Source of the DNA: Antedon mediterranea
Lineage: Eukaryota; Echinodermata; Crinoidea; Comatulida; Antedonidae
Length of the DNA: 64,000 nucleotides
Direction: 5' to 3'
Assembly: GCF_964355755.1 (NCBI RefSeq)
Contig: NC_092678.1
Coordinates: forward strand, 11,256,922-11,320,921
The notes under the pieces were generated by a model. The model saw only the letters and a program-made list of their open reading frames with translations. It was not told the DNA's origin and made no database searches. Numbering within the stretch: the stretch's first letter is position 1; every line of letters starts with the position of its first letter. Both the position numbers and the translations under genes were made by a program. Positions 23,401-35,330 of the stretch are shown piece by piece.

Positions 23401-24000
23401 AACTCTTTGATCCAAATCATTCGTTTAATTAGACAATCAATTGTATTTGTGGATTTAGATAAGATTCTCAAATAACTTGATTGCATAAAAGGAAATGCTC
23501 TGAATCAAAGATTATACATTAATAAACAAAGACTATTCAATTACATCAAATTTATGTTGTAATGCTGTCTTTGTAAATTGTTTTTAATTTCGTAAAACAA
23601 AAAAACACTATTTATAATTCATAAAAGTGTGTATAATAATATTTTCTTAATTCTTAATTCAGATAAGAAAATTAATTTGTTCTTAGTAGATATGTTTTAA
23701 TACTACATTTGATTCATTTTATTGATATTTTATTTACATTTAAAGTCTTGGCCTACTATTAATTATCACTTGAGAAATTTCAACCCACCGATATTTTATT
23801 TAGATCTAATTTTCTTATAACTACAGCCATTTACTACAACTTCATGGTGCACAGTGGCATTATACGGTAACATTTTGTTTTATCATATATTTTAATTTAC
23901 ATTATATTCTTGCCTTTAATCAGTTTCTTTAGTTTTCTTAAGACCAACCTTTCAGCGGAGTGAAGATACACACCTGCTGCAGTAATATTATTTAACAAGA
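20491..24000. other. AT-rich non-coding region
   Basis: No gene recognised. 20720-20735 has gggacggtccc, a near-palindrome. 22560-23140 is a TAGGCCTA-rich block. Open frames on either strand have no recognisable domain. Confidence 0.45.
22020..22240 (-). repeat. Dispersed repeat, copy 2
   Basis: Reverse-strand relative of 9405-9540: shares the gcagcacgtcgctgag and cttgaggtattgc cores. Diverged outside these. Confidence 0.5.
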
Positions 24001-26155
24001 CCAACCACAAGTGTCTAAATCCTGATGCTGTACTTCAAGATGCCTTGAAGGAGGTGTGAAGGGTGGACGGAAACACCAACAATGAATGTGATGTCTTGGG
24101 CTCTCTGGACACATCGCCTGCATACAGAACCCAGAAAAAACCAGTGCGAGATGATTAAGGTTAGAGTAGTTACCTTGCCAAGAGACTCCACTTCTTCTTT
24201 GGAATCAATTCGCCTTTACCTTAACAGGTTCAATCCAGGTATTACTGTTTATTTGGTATCCACTTAATCTTTAAACCTATCTATTTATTTTTTTAATTAT
24301 TTAATCATTATGGATGGAGGTTTTATTTTCTCTCAGGTGAGCGTGCTAGCAACTTACATTTCCAGGCTTACATGATATGAATGGACTTGTTCGATGGAAC
24401 GCAAACCGGGCACTAGATGCTACCCAGTCTGGAGCACCCATCCTCCAGTACATATAGTGGGCTGCACCAGCGTGCTCTCAACAAACTAGCAAAGCAAATG
24501 ATTGGAAAAAAAGTGTACAAAAGTTTTATCATCCCAAAAAAGTACACCGGAGCACTCATCGGAGTGGAGTACCTGAATTTCCTGTCAAAACAGATACCAT
24601 TTATGATGAAGACTTTGATGAAGAAATTTACACTTTTGATGTTGATGAAGGGTATGATGACAAGACTCAACCAGACTACAAACCACCTAAGCGTTGTTTT
24701 AAACCTCGAAATGCTAAAGAACCCTCACCACCCCAGCTGGAGCCCTTGCCTTCATGTGACGATAATGATGATGATGGTGAAGGAAAAGCAGCCCTTTTAT
24801 GACACAGTGAGTTAAATTTGTATCATTAGCTTCTACCTCACGAATTTTGTTTCTGTTTTGAAATACAATGCACGAGTCTGATTATATATTTTGTTTTCAT
24901 ATTTTACAATTTAGGAACTTGAGGATTCCACTGGACCAGACAACATTCCAGGCTAAGCCAAAGTTGAAGCCCTGGCAGACTACCTTATGCAGTTTAAGGA
25001 AGACAGTGGAGTGATAAGTCAAAGTCATGCTGAACATGTCGCAAAGTTGTGGAACAACCTGGATGCTTATGACAAAACCATTAAACGCAAAGCACGGCAT
25101 CAAGATTACCTGACGAAAGGCAGGTTCAAGAAAAGTAAAACTACTTCTGTAATACCTGGTGTCGAAAGCACTCGACGGTAAGGCAGTTTCCAGCGTTTTT
25201 TACTTTGTTGCATGATGTGTCTTAAATCTAACTTGTTTCTTTGGTTTTTTTTGAAAAGATGCTTCTTAGGTCAGAACACCGGGCCAGCTCAGTGGCCGGA
25301 CTGCAATCGATATATGGAGTGCATTATTACAAAACTATGTGAAGCGTATCCATCTACCGTATCTATTATCGAAGGTAAACGTTTCCAGCGCTGGCCGCTC
25401 ATTACCAAAGGCTACAAGAACATTCGTCGGAAAGTGCTATCGAATGGACACCTGATGTTGTTTGCTAAGCTTCAGTTGATGGAGATAAATCGTACGACAC
25501 TCATCCAGTGGTGAGTTTTTACTTGTTATTGATTGTTATTTTACGCTACAGTAAATACATTAAAGTTTTTAAATACTGTGTTTGATTTATTTTCAACAGG
25601 TACAACAGAACATCAAAGAAGCAAGAGCGGCAAGTGTTGGAATCTGGCATCTCGGCAACAATACCCAAACTTGTCTCTGATAAAACCCTACTTGAAACTT
25701 TAACCAAGCCAGCGGTGCTAAACGTTCATACAAGCGCTCCATCTTTCACATTTGACCTACCAAAAAACACTTCCGGCCTAGCGACTCCAGGAAACGGACC
25801 GTCGATCCCAGTTCCAGGCGAGATAGCCAAACCACCACCGTCAGTCCCTGAGGCTAGCAGTACTCGTATTCCTAGAACTACCCTCTTGTACAGAAAACGA
25901 GTGGCTAAAGACATATCGGAAGGGAAACCGATCAAAATATACAAATCAAGAACGTCTGCGATTGTGTGCTCAAAGTGTAAGCAACCAAGATTAAATAAGA
26001 ACCACACTCAGTGCTATGGAAATTGGTATTGTGCTGCAACATCTGATGTGACTTTTAAAGAAATCGGCTATGGTTGCCATCCGTCGCCTTCGTCAAGAGA
26101 GGAAAAAAAAGCAGCAAAAAGAATGATTCCAAATGATTGTTGTAGCCATGGATAG
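24001..26155 (+). pseudogene. Decayed five-exon copy of an uncharacterised multi-copy gene
   Basis: Exons with good splice sites: about 24001-24238 (start unsure), 24339-24806, 24915-25177, 25259-25510, 25600-26155; donors gtgagt, gtaagg, gtgagt. Joined frames give, in order, an N-terminal segment (TLPRDSTSSLESIRLYLNRF), NGLVRWNANRALDATQSGA, a KYTGALIGVEYL block, an acidic linker, GPDNIPG, a long conserved centre (VIPGVESTRRCFLGQ, GPAQWPDC, LQLMEINRTTLIQWYN) and a C-terminal knuckle CSKC...HTQCYGNWYC. From memory this layout matches proteins present in many copies, with no known function, in fish and invertebrate genomes. It is broken: a 5 bp insertion near 24375, a frameshift and TAG near 24456, frame changes within 24560-24800, and TAA at about 24953 where the family has tyrosine. 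Exons 4 and 5 are open. An AATAAA lies at 26303. Confidence 0.7.
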
Positions 26156-27376
26156 TTTTTATACTGTTTCGTATATCTTCAATTTTTATTTGTTCTGTGA
26201 TTTTATATTCACTTTTTACAAAATATTTGTATTTTATGCAATTTGGCCATTGGGCCACCATATCTAATGGTATTCTGAATGTGCAGTAAAGTTAATAATA
26301 ATAATAAAAAAAGTTTTTAATGCTGCCAAATCCAAAGAGCAATGATTAATGTTATAAATTATTTTGTAATTTTTATAAATTACATTCAGTTTTAATTATT
26401 ACATTATAATTTACATTATATCATTCATTGCACTTTGTATTTGAAGGTCCCAAGCCCTTACAAAAAAAGCAGAGGGGAAACTTTTGCAGTTGAGTGTACA
26501 TTAAATGGTGAATTCTATATTCTTGTCAAGACTATTTCCTTAGTATTGTAAATTCTCAAATATTTTATATTTATTTCAAGAGCAATTCCACTACAATTCA
26601 TTTTGATGTGAATCAAATAATTCATTCCACCAATTCTAATAATATATTTTGATAATAACTCATACTATAGAGGTTATTATCCAGTAACCTTTAGTTACTC
26701 CTCTTACAGTTACACATACCCTATGATACCATGTGGCCTAGAAAAAAAGCCCCAGACAAAGTTAACGGTAATTTTGTCTCAATTTTTTAAAAAGGCTAAC
26801 TTATCAAACTACTTGGAATATGGTTGGCCAATCAGAAGTCAGGGTGGGTTTTTTAAATAGTTACATAGTAACATATATATACAATTTTGATTGACAATTG
26901 TTCACACCCTAAAAACACAACAAAAAACGTCTCGTCATATTAAAAGAACTAACAATTAATACAACATACATATTGTAGTCGAATTTACCGTGTTTTAAAA
27001 AACAAAATTCATGTACTGTAGTACAAGGATTTTTTTCGAAAATTGGATAAAAAAATGCCGACTTTCTCAACTTTTAACAAAAAATTTAAGTCTTATTATT
27101 CTATTATTTTTATTCATTTAATACATCGATCATGTGATAAACCCCTAAAATTGACAGTTTTTAATATGCCGGTATTCAAAACAACCTCCTAGATTCTTGG
27201 GTCCCATTGGCCAATTGTCTAGTTTCCTCATTATCTAATGACCCAGTCCAATTCAGTTTTAATGACCCCACATGGCTCTGTCCATTTCTTGTCCATTTCT
27301 TTTTGCGTTCTTTACCGTTCCGAGTGAGAAGATTGAGCTGTACCCTTTGCGCACGAGGTTGTTGAATGTTGAGCAT
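26156..27376. other. AT-rich non-coding region
   Basis: 3' flank of the decayed gene, with a polyadenylation signal near 26303. Nothing else recognised. Confidence 0.4.
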
Positions 27377-27700
27377 AGTTGTTGCCATTTCTGGCATTAT
27401 TATGCTTTTTGGCTTTATTTAGAGACTCACTGCATCTGCCATAAGGCCGCGGCATTATTTATCCGTTTTTAGTATAATCTGGCATAATTTTGTGTTTTTT
27501 GAATAACTAAAAAAATAATATACCACAGAACAAGAATAATATTTGTTTAATCTTGCAATTTCGTGTATATCACCTTACACAATATCATATCGTACAAAAC
27601 AGCTAGTCTGTCAGGATTTGTTCGTACAATAGTGCATCCATCCTTTTGTTTCGGACTCGATCGACTCATTGGATAGTAAGGCTGCTCACAAACTAGGGTG
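27377..27700 (+). repeat. Truncated copy of the 32505 repeat
   Basis: Runs parallel to 32505-32835: both hold gttgccatttctggcattat, a ccataaggccgcggcatta core, gtataatctggcataatt and a tttcggac...tcgactc block, with about 10 percent differences by eye. Similarity ends near 27700. Confidence 0.8.
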
Positions 27701-28445
27701 CTATGAAAAGTGTTTTTAAAAGTCTTGTTTTTTTTTTATTATTTGTGTAAATTGTTCGTTTTTTTGCCGGCAACACATTTTTTGGAAAAATTTCCTAACG
27801 ACCATTTGGGATTTACCTACAACACATTAATTTTTTATTTTTTTGCCTAATAATTACTTTTATCTTGAAAAATAAGCATGAACGAGTATATTGGAATGCT
27901 CGGTGTCAATAAATGGACATTTTTAATGTTCTGAAACAAATAATTATGCGGTGTTTTTTTTTTATAATTTAAATAATTTTAAAAGCACTAGAAAAGTAAA
28001 ATCTAACACTAACAGTTGACCTTAGGAATTCAATGGTTGTAAATACACCACCCCCCCCCCTCCCCCCCACCCACCCAATGCCTTGCCGCCCCCTTGCGTG
28101 ACCCTCGCAATACGTTCCAATCTGCGAGAGGCAAACGAGAAAACAGAAGGGGTAGAATTTTAATTGTTTCATATTTTCACCATCTGTCGGGCAACTGTCA
28201 GAAGAATGAGAAACCGAGAACGAACCCGGATTGATAGTGAATTCTAGAGTAGTCAGTGGCCTGACATCAATTATTTGTATAATTTGCACCCAAGGTTGAA
28301 TAGCAAGAAATTTAGGTCCAGTTACATTTGTGTTCATTGGTCAATGGGAAATGAACAGCACACTTTTAGTTTTAGTTATTGAAATTGTCCTTGGACCGGA
28401 ATTGGGCTGACCATGGGCTGACAGAGTTAACGACTTCGTAACGCT
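27701..28445. other. Non-coding stretch with a poly-C tract
   Basis: Contains a C-run at 28050-28070. No gene recognised; open frames across the C-run are low-complexity artefacts. Confidence 0.4.
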
Positions 28446-29100
28446 ATCCGGGGCGCGATTTTTTTTTTCGTACATAAGTTGGGGACCCCATCATGAAACG
28501 TCACAAAATAAACATGAATAATTCATCAGTTAAATGTTCTTGTTCCGTGTGCATCCAAGCGTATAGCAACAAGAAGTGATTACACAAGTGCGGTACGATT
28601 CTAGGCCTATCTCCGCTGTGGTTGCCGCGTGCGATTTCATAATAATAGCGGAGTTTTGTGGGGTGTGTAGAAAGCGACGACCTCGAATTGGACGACCCCA
28701 ACGACCCGGGCGACCTCGAATTGAACGACCTCGAATTGAACGACCCATAACACGAAACCGACGACCCCTATCCTAGCCTAGCCTAGGCCTAAGTGTGGTA
28801 TAACATCCCAAAGCCGAACATAGCCAAAGATCTTTAAACTATACCTTATTATATAATACTCGCAAGCAAGCAATTGATTGAAAAAATACAGAAATATCGC
28901 CATTTGATACTGACACGAACAAACGAAAAGATATGGAACGCCAAGAGTGCATCATTAAAACTGCATTCGACATATTAAAAATAAATTAAAAAGAAATAAA
29001 TATTATACAATACATGGTTAAACCATGGACGTATAATTACATCTCGTCTTCTTATAACGAACACTATAGGCCTACCAAGCAGCGTAACATGTGCATGGGG

Positions 29101-29897
29101 GGATATGACCGGTTGGGCCGCCGACAACAAGTTGAGCCGCCGGTAATTTCTATGAAACGGCCAGTGCGTCTTTTACGACATTTCGCGTAGTGATAGAGTG
29201 GTGTCCTAGAGGCCCTACATAAGTTCATGGTCTTTAGGTTTATTGTGTCATGAAAATAAATAATAATTACATACTACAATTTTGTTGGTTTGAAACAGCA
29301 AAGGAAAGTAGTCATATTTAATAATTTAATTGTTTTTAATCTTTCAAGGTAAAAATGCAGTGCACTCCATAATATTTTTCTCGCGTGTATGCCTACCACG
29401 TAAAATCACGTTGTCTCTCAGGACTAATAGAGTATTGATATTCTTCGAATGAGGTTAAATAATTATTATTTTTTATTTACTATCTTTTAATATCATATTT
29501 TATTGAATTTTACAATGTTAATACACAAAATATTTTTCTAAAAAACGGTGATTTTATGCAAATATTTTACTTCAACTGCCGCCTGAGAGGGCAACATGTT
29601 TACGTCATTTTTGGCTAAAAACGATCATTTTCATTCATGTTTTAGGCCTTATATTTTGGAATCTACAAGTCAGATATTCATAATTATTTCTCTTTAATTA
29701 TAATATTTAATAATATATACTAAAAACCGTGATATATAAACTTTGGAATATACATCGTTATATCTAATAATTAATATAAATAGAACTTCTATTAAATAGA
29801 AACGAGCACCGGCGAAAGTAAGCATTTGGCGTTTCATAGAAAATAACGTTTTTCTGGCGGCGCCTCAACTTGTCGGCGGCTCAACTTGGCCTAATCC
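29101..29897. mobile_element. Nested foldback element with (GTTGAGCCGCCGACAA)-type ends
   Basis: TGCATGGGG at 29092-29100 is repeated at 29898-29906. Ends are inverted: GGATATGACCGGTTGGGCCG on the left against ggattaggccaagttgagcc on the complement of the right. Each arm has about two copies of a 16 bp GC-rich word (acaagttgagccgccg), then a shared ttctatgaaac segment. The centre (29450-29650) resembles the centre of the foldback at 61126: gagggc...tgtttac...gatcattttc in the same order. No coding frame. Confidence 0.82.
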
Positions 29898-29968
29898 TGC
29901 ATGGGGAGGGCCATAAGCGGGGCCATAAGAAAGCTTTACATTTCACACATGCATTGTATACGGTCAAA

Positions 29969-30004
29969 CCATGGAGGTATAAAAATATTTTTATACCTCC
30001 ATGG
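29969..30004. repeat. Perfect 36 bp palindrome
   Basis: Symmetric about 29986/29987, bounded by CCATGG at both ends with an AT-rich core. It lies between the two arms of the outer foldback and may be its loop or a hairpin remnant. A similar CCATGG-bounded imperfect palindrome lies at about 31009-31055. Confidence 0.9.
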
Positions 30005-30448
30005 TCAAACCATGATGGAGCTGGTCAAACCATGGAGTACTACCTCCATGGTCAAACCTTACCTGCCGCTGAAAAAGGGGCCTGGTTTGCCATGTTTATG
30101 ATATTTCGTGTGCTAATCGAGTCGAATGCAGTTTTAATGATGCACTCTTGGCGTTCCATATCTGTTCGTTTGTTCGTGTCGACACATTCAGTATCAAATG
30201 GCGATATTTCTGTATTTTTCCAATCAATTGCTTGCTTGCGAGTATTATAAGGTATGGTTTAAAGATCTTTGGTTATGTTCGGCTTCGGGATGTTATACCA
30301 TACTTAGGCCTAGGCTAGGCTAGGCTATTATAGGGGTCGTCGGTTTCGTGTTATGGGTCGTCCAATTCTAGGTCGTCCAATTCGAGGTCGCCCGGGTCGT
30401 TGGGGTCGTCCAATTCGAGGTCGTCGCTTTCTACACACCCGAGTTTTG

Positions 30449-31262
30449 TGTGGATTGTCGAAATAATCAGCCTTTAGTTTATTACTAAAGAATTACGTGT
30501 TAAAATTATAGTTTCTATTGATACTATTAGGCCTAATTACTACTAGTAGTCTCTAAACCCCTGTATATTCTAGTAGTAGCTGTGTGGGTGTGTGTGACTT
30601 GTGTGTTAGGTATGACACAGTCCGAGTAATAAGTCAGTTAAACAATAAACATTACACAAAAATACATTTTTTTATTTTGCCTTCGCGCACTCTTCTTCAC
30701 ACAAAATGTGTCGAGTCGAGGCTAATCGACAGCTAGGCAAGACATTAAACTAAGTAGTAATTCATTGGACATAGGCCAAAGAAAGCTTAGACCCACAGGA
30801 ATAAAGAATGTGTATAATTTGTGTACTGTATTTTTTAAATTCTGCTATTTTATTATCAAACATATGCATGTACTCAGAGGAACTTTAAAAATGCGCGTAT
30901 ATGAACACATGAGATGGGAAGATTTGACCCACGAGAATAAAAAATGTATTTTTGTGTATTATAATGGTTATTGTTTAATTTTGATGAATTATTACTCGGA
31001 TTGTGTCATACCATGGAGAAATATAATAATAATAATAACTTATTTCTCCATGGTCATAGTTACACTATCTTTGGTCATACCAACACACACACGTCACACA
31101 CACCCACACAGCTACTACTAGAATAGACATGGGTTTAGAGACTAATGATTAGGCCTAATAGTATTAATAGAAACTATAATTTTAACACGTAATCCTTTAG
31201 TAATAAATTATATTAAAAACACCATAAACTAAAGGCTGATTATTTCGACAATCCACACAAAA
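30449..31262. mobile_element. Third foldback, splitting the outer element's right arm
   Basis: About 810 bp inverted repeat: ttttgtgtggattgtcgaaa at the left pairs with its complement ending near 31262, and arms continue with a ggcctaat block and a gtgtgggtgtgtgtga block to about 30650 and 30985. It falls within a region that is continuous in the left arm of the outer element (28640-28660). No clear target duplication; the junction bases are slightly rearranged. Confidence 0.65.
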
Positions 31263-31475
31263 CGCCGCTATTCTTCTATGAAATCGCACGCCGCAACAAC
31301 AGCGGAGATAGGCCTAGAATCGTACCGCACTAATTGTGTAATCACTTCTTGTTGCTATACGCTTGGGTGCACACGGAACAAGAAAATTTAACTGATGAAT
31401 TATTCATGTCTATTTTGTGACGTTTCATGAGGGGGTCCCCAACTTATGTACGAAAAAAAAAATCGCATCCGGGGC

Positions 31476-32504
31476 TCCTGCGCCTAATGAAATTGGCCAT
31501 TGTTGGTTATAAAAGGAGACGCAAAGAAAAGGGGTGACATACGTGCCTACGAAAATATATATATATTGATTAAAATTAATTATAATATTACAGTATTGTT
31601 AAATATTTATTTTTTTTAGACCTCGATCAAGAATGGCCGCCCATAATATTATAACATGTATTATTGTTTTAACGGCATTTGACCGTTTCGGCCACATTTC
31701 TATGGCGCGCCATTCACGCATATATTATAGTATTTTTTATTTTATTTTTTTATCATTCTTAACGTTATTCCACTACAATTTGCATTTATTAGATTTGTTG
31801 TTTTCATTCCAGTTTAGTTGTATCATGGAGTCTTGGCGAAAAACAAATTCAACTGTCAGTGATACTCTCTTAGTAGGCCTACAGATGGCGTATTAATAGT
31901 TTGGCTATGAAAAAAGAAATGCTAAGAAAAAAAAAAGAAATTTAATTAAAACGTTTTTCCTTCCATTGCTTAGGTTACCTAAGGAACAAAGAGGATTATC
32001 AGGAACCCACACATCAATACAAGCAGAATCAACAAGAAAATTAGTGATAAAAAAAATAAATTTAATAAAACTTTGTCGTCTTCATTTGATTGGTTTTTAA
32101 TACAATACAGGAGTAATTCAATGTTTATCATGGAGCTTTGGTCTTAAGAACACATGTGCATAAATAAAACGAACATATCAGACCCAACACAAAAATAATA
32201 ATTGAGTAATTTGCGGCGATATGCATTTAACATATTTTAACATGCACAGAATAAATGAACATATATCATGTCAATATACAAACAAAATGAGTAATAATTC
32301 GGATAAAAATGCGACTAAAAATAACATTTGTTGCGAATGCGAACGTCAGAGGAAGTCCCCAAACTAATTACTAGGCCTATTATCAATTAATAATTGCTGC
32401 TATAAATATATTGAGCAAAACGTTTTAACCATAATCTGACTGCGCCCTCTATACAAAAGGTTTACTTGTACCAAAGATCTTATAATTATACTATACATAC
32501 ATAG
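31476..32504. other. Non-coding AT-rich stretch
   Basis: No gene, array or paired structure recognised. Confidence 0.4.
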
Positions 32505-34100
32505 TTGCCATTTCTGGCATTATTATGCTTTTTGGCATTATTTGGAGGCCCACGGCATCTGCCATAAGGCCGCGGCATTATTTAGCCGTTTTTAGTATAA
32601 TCTGGCATAATTTTGTGTTTTTTGAACAACCAAAAAAATAATATACCACAAAACAAAATTAAAATATTTTGTTTATAAATCTTGCAATTTAATACATTAT
32701 TATCACCTTATACAATATCATATCGTACAAAACAGATCTGTTCGGGTTTTCCGTACAATACAGTAGTTCTTCCATCCTTTCGTTTCGGACTTAATCGACT
32801 CTTCGGATAGGAAGGCTGCTCGAAAACTACCGTGTGTGCGATATTATAGGCAGTACAACAAATCCGAAGAGGCTAGCTATTGGCCAATTATGTTGTATTT
32901 CAGAGTTCATGCAGGTTATTGGATCCCCACGGGTGTAGAGACAATTGAACGAAAACATTATGAAAGGGGTTTTGTTTTTTCAGTTCATAATTATAAAGCG
33001 GCCACACCCCTACCCCAGCCCTTAAAATGTCAATTTCTGGTAACTTACAAGCTCTAATTTTAAAAAGAATTTCTTCTAGAGAATTTGTTTTCCATATTTC
33101 AAATTATGTTCCATTTGCATCGTCGTAGCAACCCTATTTTTCCAAATGTTCTTCACCTCTCAGCCCCAGTAGTGGGCGAGGTAATTTTTATTTCAAATTA
33201 AGTGCCATTTCCGCCCATCGAGCAGCTCTATTTTTCCCATTTTTTTTACCTCAGCCCCAACCATGGTGGGGCTGAGGTCCTAAAGACACTTATATATTTT
33301 TATTTCCTATTTTAAATTATAATTGCCATTTTCGAACTATGGTGGGCTAAGATCCTGGAGGTACTAATAAATATATTTTTATTTCATATTTGAAATTAAG
33401 TGCCATTTCCGGTCATCGAGCAGCTCTATTTTTCCAAATTTTCGGACCTCAGCCCCAACCATGGTGGCACTTAATATATATTTTTATTTCCTATTTTTCA
33501 TTATAATTGCCATTTTAGAACTATGGTGCCATAAGTTTCTGGAGACACTAATAAATATATTTTTATTTCATATTTTAAATTAAGTAGCATTTCCGGCCAT
33601 CAGCATTTTTCCAAATTTTCTTATCAACCATGGTGTGGGGCTGAGGTCCGGGAGACACTTACTTATATATAATTGCCATTTTCTAATTATGGTGGGCTAA
33701 GATCCTTTCATATTTTAAATTAAGTGCCAAGATCGAGCAGCTCTCATATCTCAGCTCAAAAATTCTAAATTTCCATGTGTAACAGGTTTTTTTTTTTTGT
33801 GGTGGGGGGGGGGGGGGCCTGGGTTCGTGTTGGTGTCATTTGCAATTACCATTTTTGCACCCCAGATATTTTTAGAATTATTAGTTATTTCTCACAAAAC
33901 TAAAAATATAAATTTTGAACGACATAGGGATACAATTTTAGGCCCTATTTTGTGTCAGTTGGGGTTTTACAAACGTTTATTAGACATACAACCGTTGGTG
34001 GCGCTGTTTAGGGCCACATTTTGGGGATCTTGTATTATTTTTCCCAATCTGGCATTATTTGAGACAGGATACGGCATAATTTAAATTTTATTGCTGGCAA
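32505..34100. mobile_element. Possible 1.6 kb terminal-inverted-repeat element
   Basis: Left end gttgccatttctggcattat and right end ctggcaacgct with ggcataattt just inside are loosely inverted, suggesting diverged terminal repeats. The left 330 bp recur at 27377-27700. 33100-33770 inside is a diverged tandem repeat of about 190 bp (ccatttccgg.catcgagcag, cctcagccccaaccatggtg). A G-run at 33797-33820. No transposase domain seen. Confidence 0.45.
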
Positions 34101-34104
34101 CGCT

Positions 34105-34500
34105 GATACTATAGGCCTAGTAGTAGTAGGCCTAGTATATAAGATCTTTGCTTGTACTGGGCGTTTGACGATCGATTTTGACAGAAAAATCACATTTTTG
34201 TTAACTAGGCCTAGGCCTATCTGTTGTTTTTTCCGGTAAATAGTCATTTTTTTTGTGGTAATTTCAGGTTTCTTTTGGTTTTTTTGTTTTTTTTTCCGAT
34301 ATTTTTGGGTATTTTCCGGTGTTTTTTGTTTTTTCCTGTTTTTAGGCGGACCGTATCCTACTTTATTAGAGGCTAGGCCTAGGCTAGGCCTACGCCTACT
34401 AGGCCTATGCCTACCTATTAGCCTAGGCCCGGATAACCCCTAGGCCCAGGCTATAGTATAGCCTAGCCTAGTATAGGCCTAGCTAGAGGCCTTAGATAGG
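34105..34500. repeat. TAGGCCTA-rich cluster
   Basis: Repeated aggcctaggc and tagcctag words plus a T-rich tract with ttttccggt (34240-34345). No coding sense. Confidence 0.55.
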
Positions 34501-34869
34501 TTGGCTGGCCTCACTACTACTATTAATAATAGGGATTGCCTAATTATTAGGTAGGCCTGGGCCTGGATGTCCCTCATAAATATAAACTCGCCCCATCGCA
34601 AAGTCGCCCCAAACACAAAATAAACATGGATGGAACGTATTGTACTTACTTGTTGTAGGCGTAATAGGGGCCTAACCAAAACTTTAAAAGGCGGGTGACA
34701 GATGAAATCAGTTGCGCTTGAAATCGGATGCATCTAATTTTGGTTGCGATAAAATCAACATCTGGTATTTTGGGTGCTACTGCAGTTTCACACCACACAA
34801 TTTTGGGCCATTATGTAGGGTAACTGTCACGCTAAGACCCAAGACCTAATGCACTTGTCAATTGTATGA

Positions 34870-35330
34870 CCCACTATACGACCCCCGGGAGAGGTGCGTC
34901 ATGGGTGCGTCATTTACAAATAATTACTGTCGCAGGGGTGCGTCAAAAAACCTAGATGGTACGTCACATCAATGAACAAGGTGTGTAAATGTCCGTCACT
35001 TTACCACCCATCATATCATAAACAACATGGTCACAGTGCGTCAAAATGGGTGCGTCATGGTCACCTAAAGGTAAGTCACATTTTTCACTGTGCTCTCCTG
35101 GCTCCAAATTGGGTCCACTTGAGCACAGTGTATTAACATACGAAAAGATATTAAAATTCAGTGATTTATTTCTATTTTATATTATTGTGCTCCTCACTGG
35201 CGCCAAATTGTGTCCACTTGAGCACAGTGTATTAACATACGAAAAGAATATTAAAATTAGTGACTTATTTCTATTTTATATCACTGCGCTCCACTAGTGC
35301 TAAATTTGGTCCAGTGGAGCAGCTACCGTA
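34870..35330. repeat. GTGCGTCA-rich stretch and a 2.5-copy tandem repeat
   Basis: 34870-35060 has several gtgcgtca words. 35079-35320 holds about two and a half copies of a roughly 110 bp unit with gctccaaattgggtccactt, gagcacagtgtattaacata and a ttatttctattttata tail. Confidence 0.75.

Larger units (their letters stand above)
28446..31475. mobile_element. Foldback element with 9 bp target duplication, hosting two others
   Basis: ATCCGGGGC at 28446-28454 is repeated at 31467-31475. Between them the ends are inverted repeats starting GCGATTTTTTTTTT and continuing cgtacataagttgggg. The left arm (28455 to about 29000) pairs with two separated pieces on the right: 31265-31466 pairs with its outer part and 30090-30440 with its inner part. 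Each arm includes 15 bp tandem repeats (gaacgacctcgaatt) at 28680-28750 and 30355-30425. No transposase is present; the element must be mobilised in trans. The right arm is split by 30449-31262, and the centre by 29101-29897. Confidence 0.85.

Noticed and set aside
27969-28337. 122-codon minus-strand frame across a C-run
   Set aside because: Glycine-rich only because of the poly-C tract; no homology or splice context seen.
28501-28776. Arginine/proline-rich frames (GRPRIERPRIERP)
   Set aside because: Translation of the 15 bp tandem words in a foldback arm.
33797-34084. 95-codon frame beginning in a G-run
   Set aside because: Lies in a repeat element with no domain; the glycine start comes from the homopolymer.
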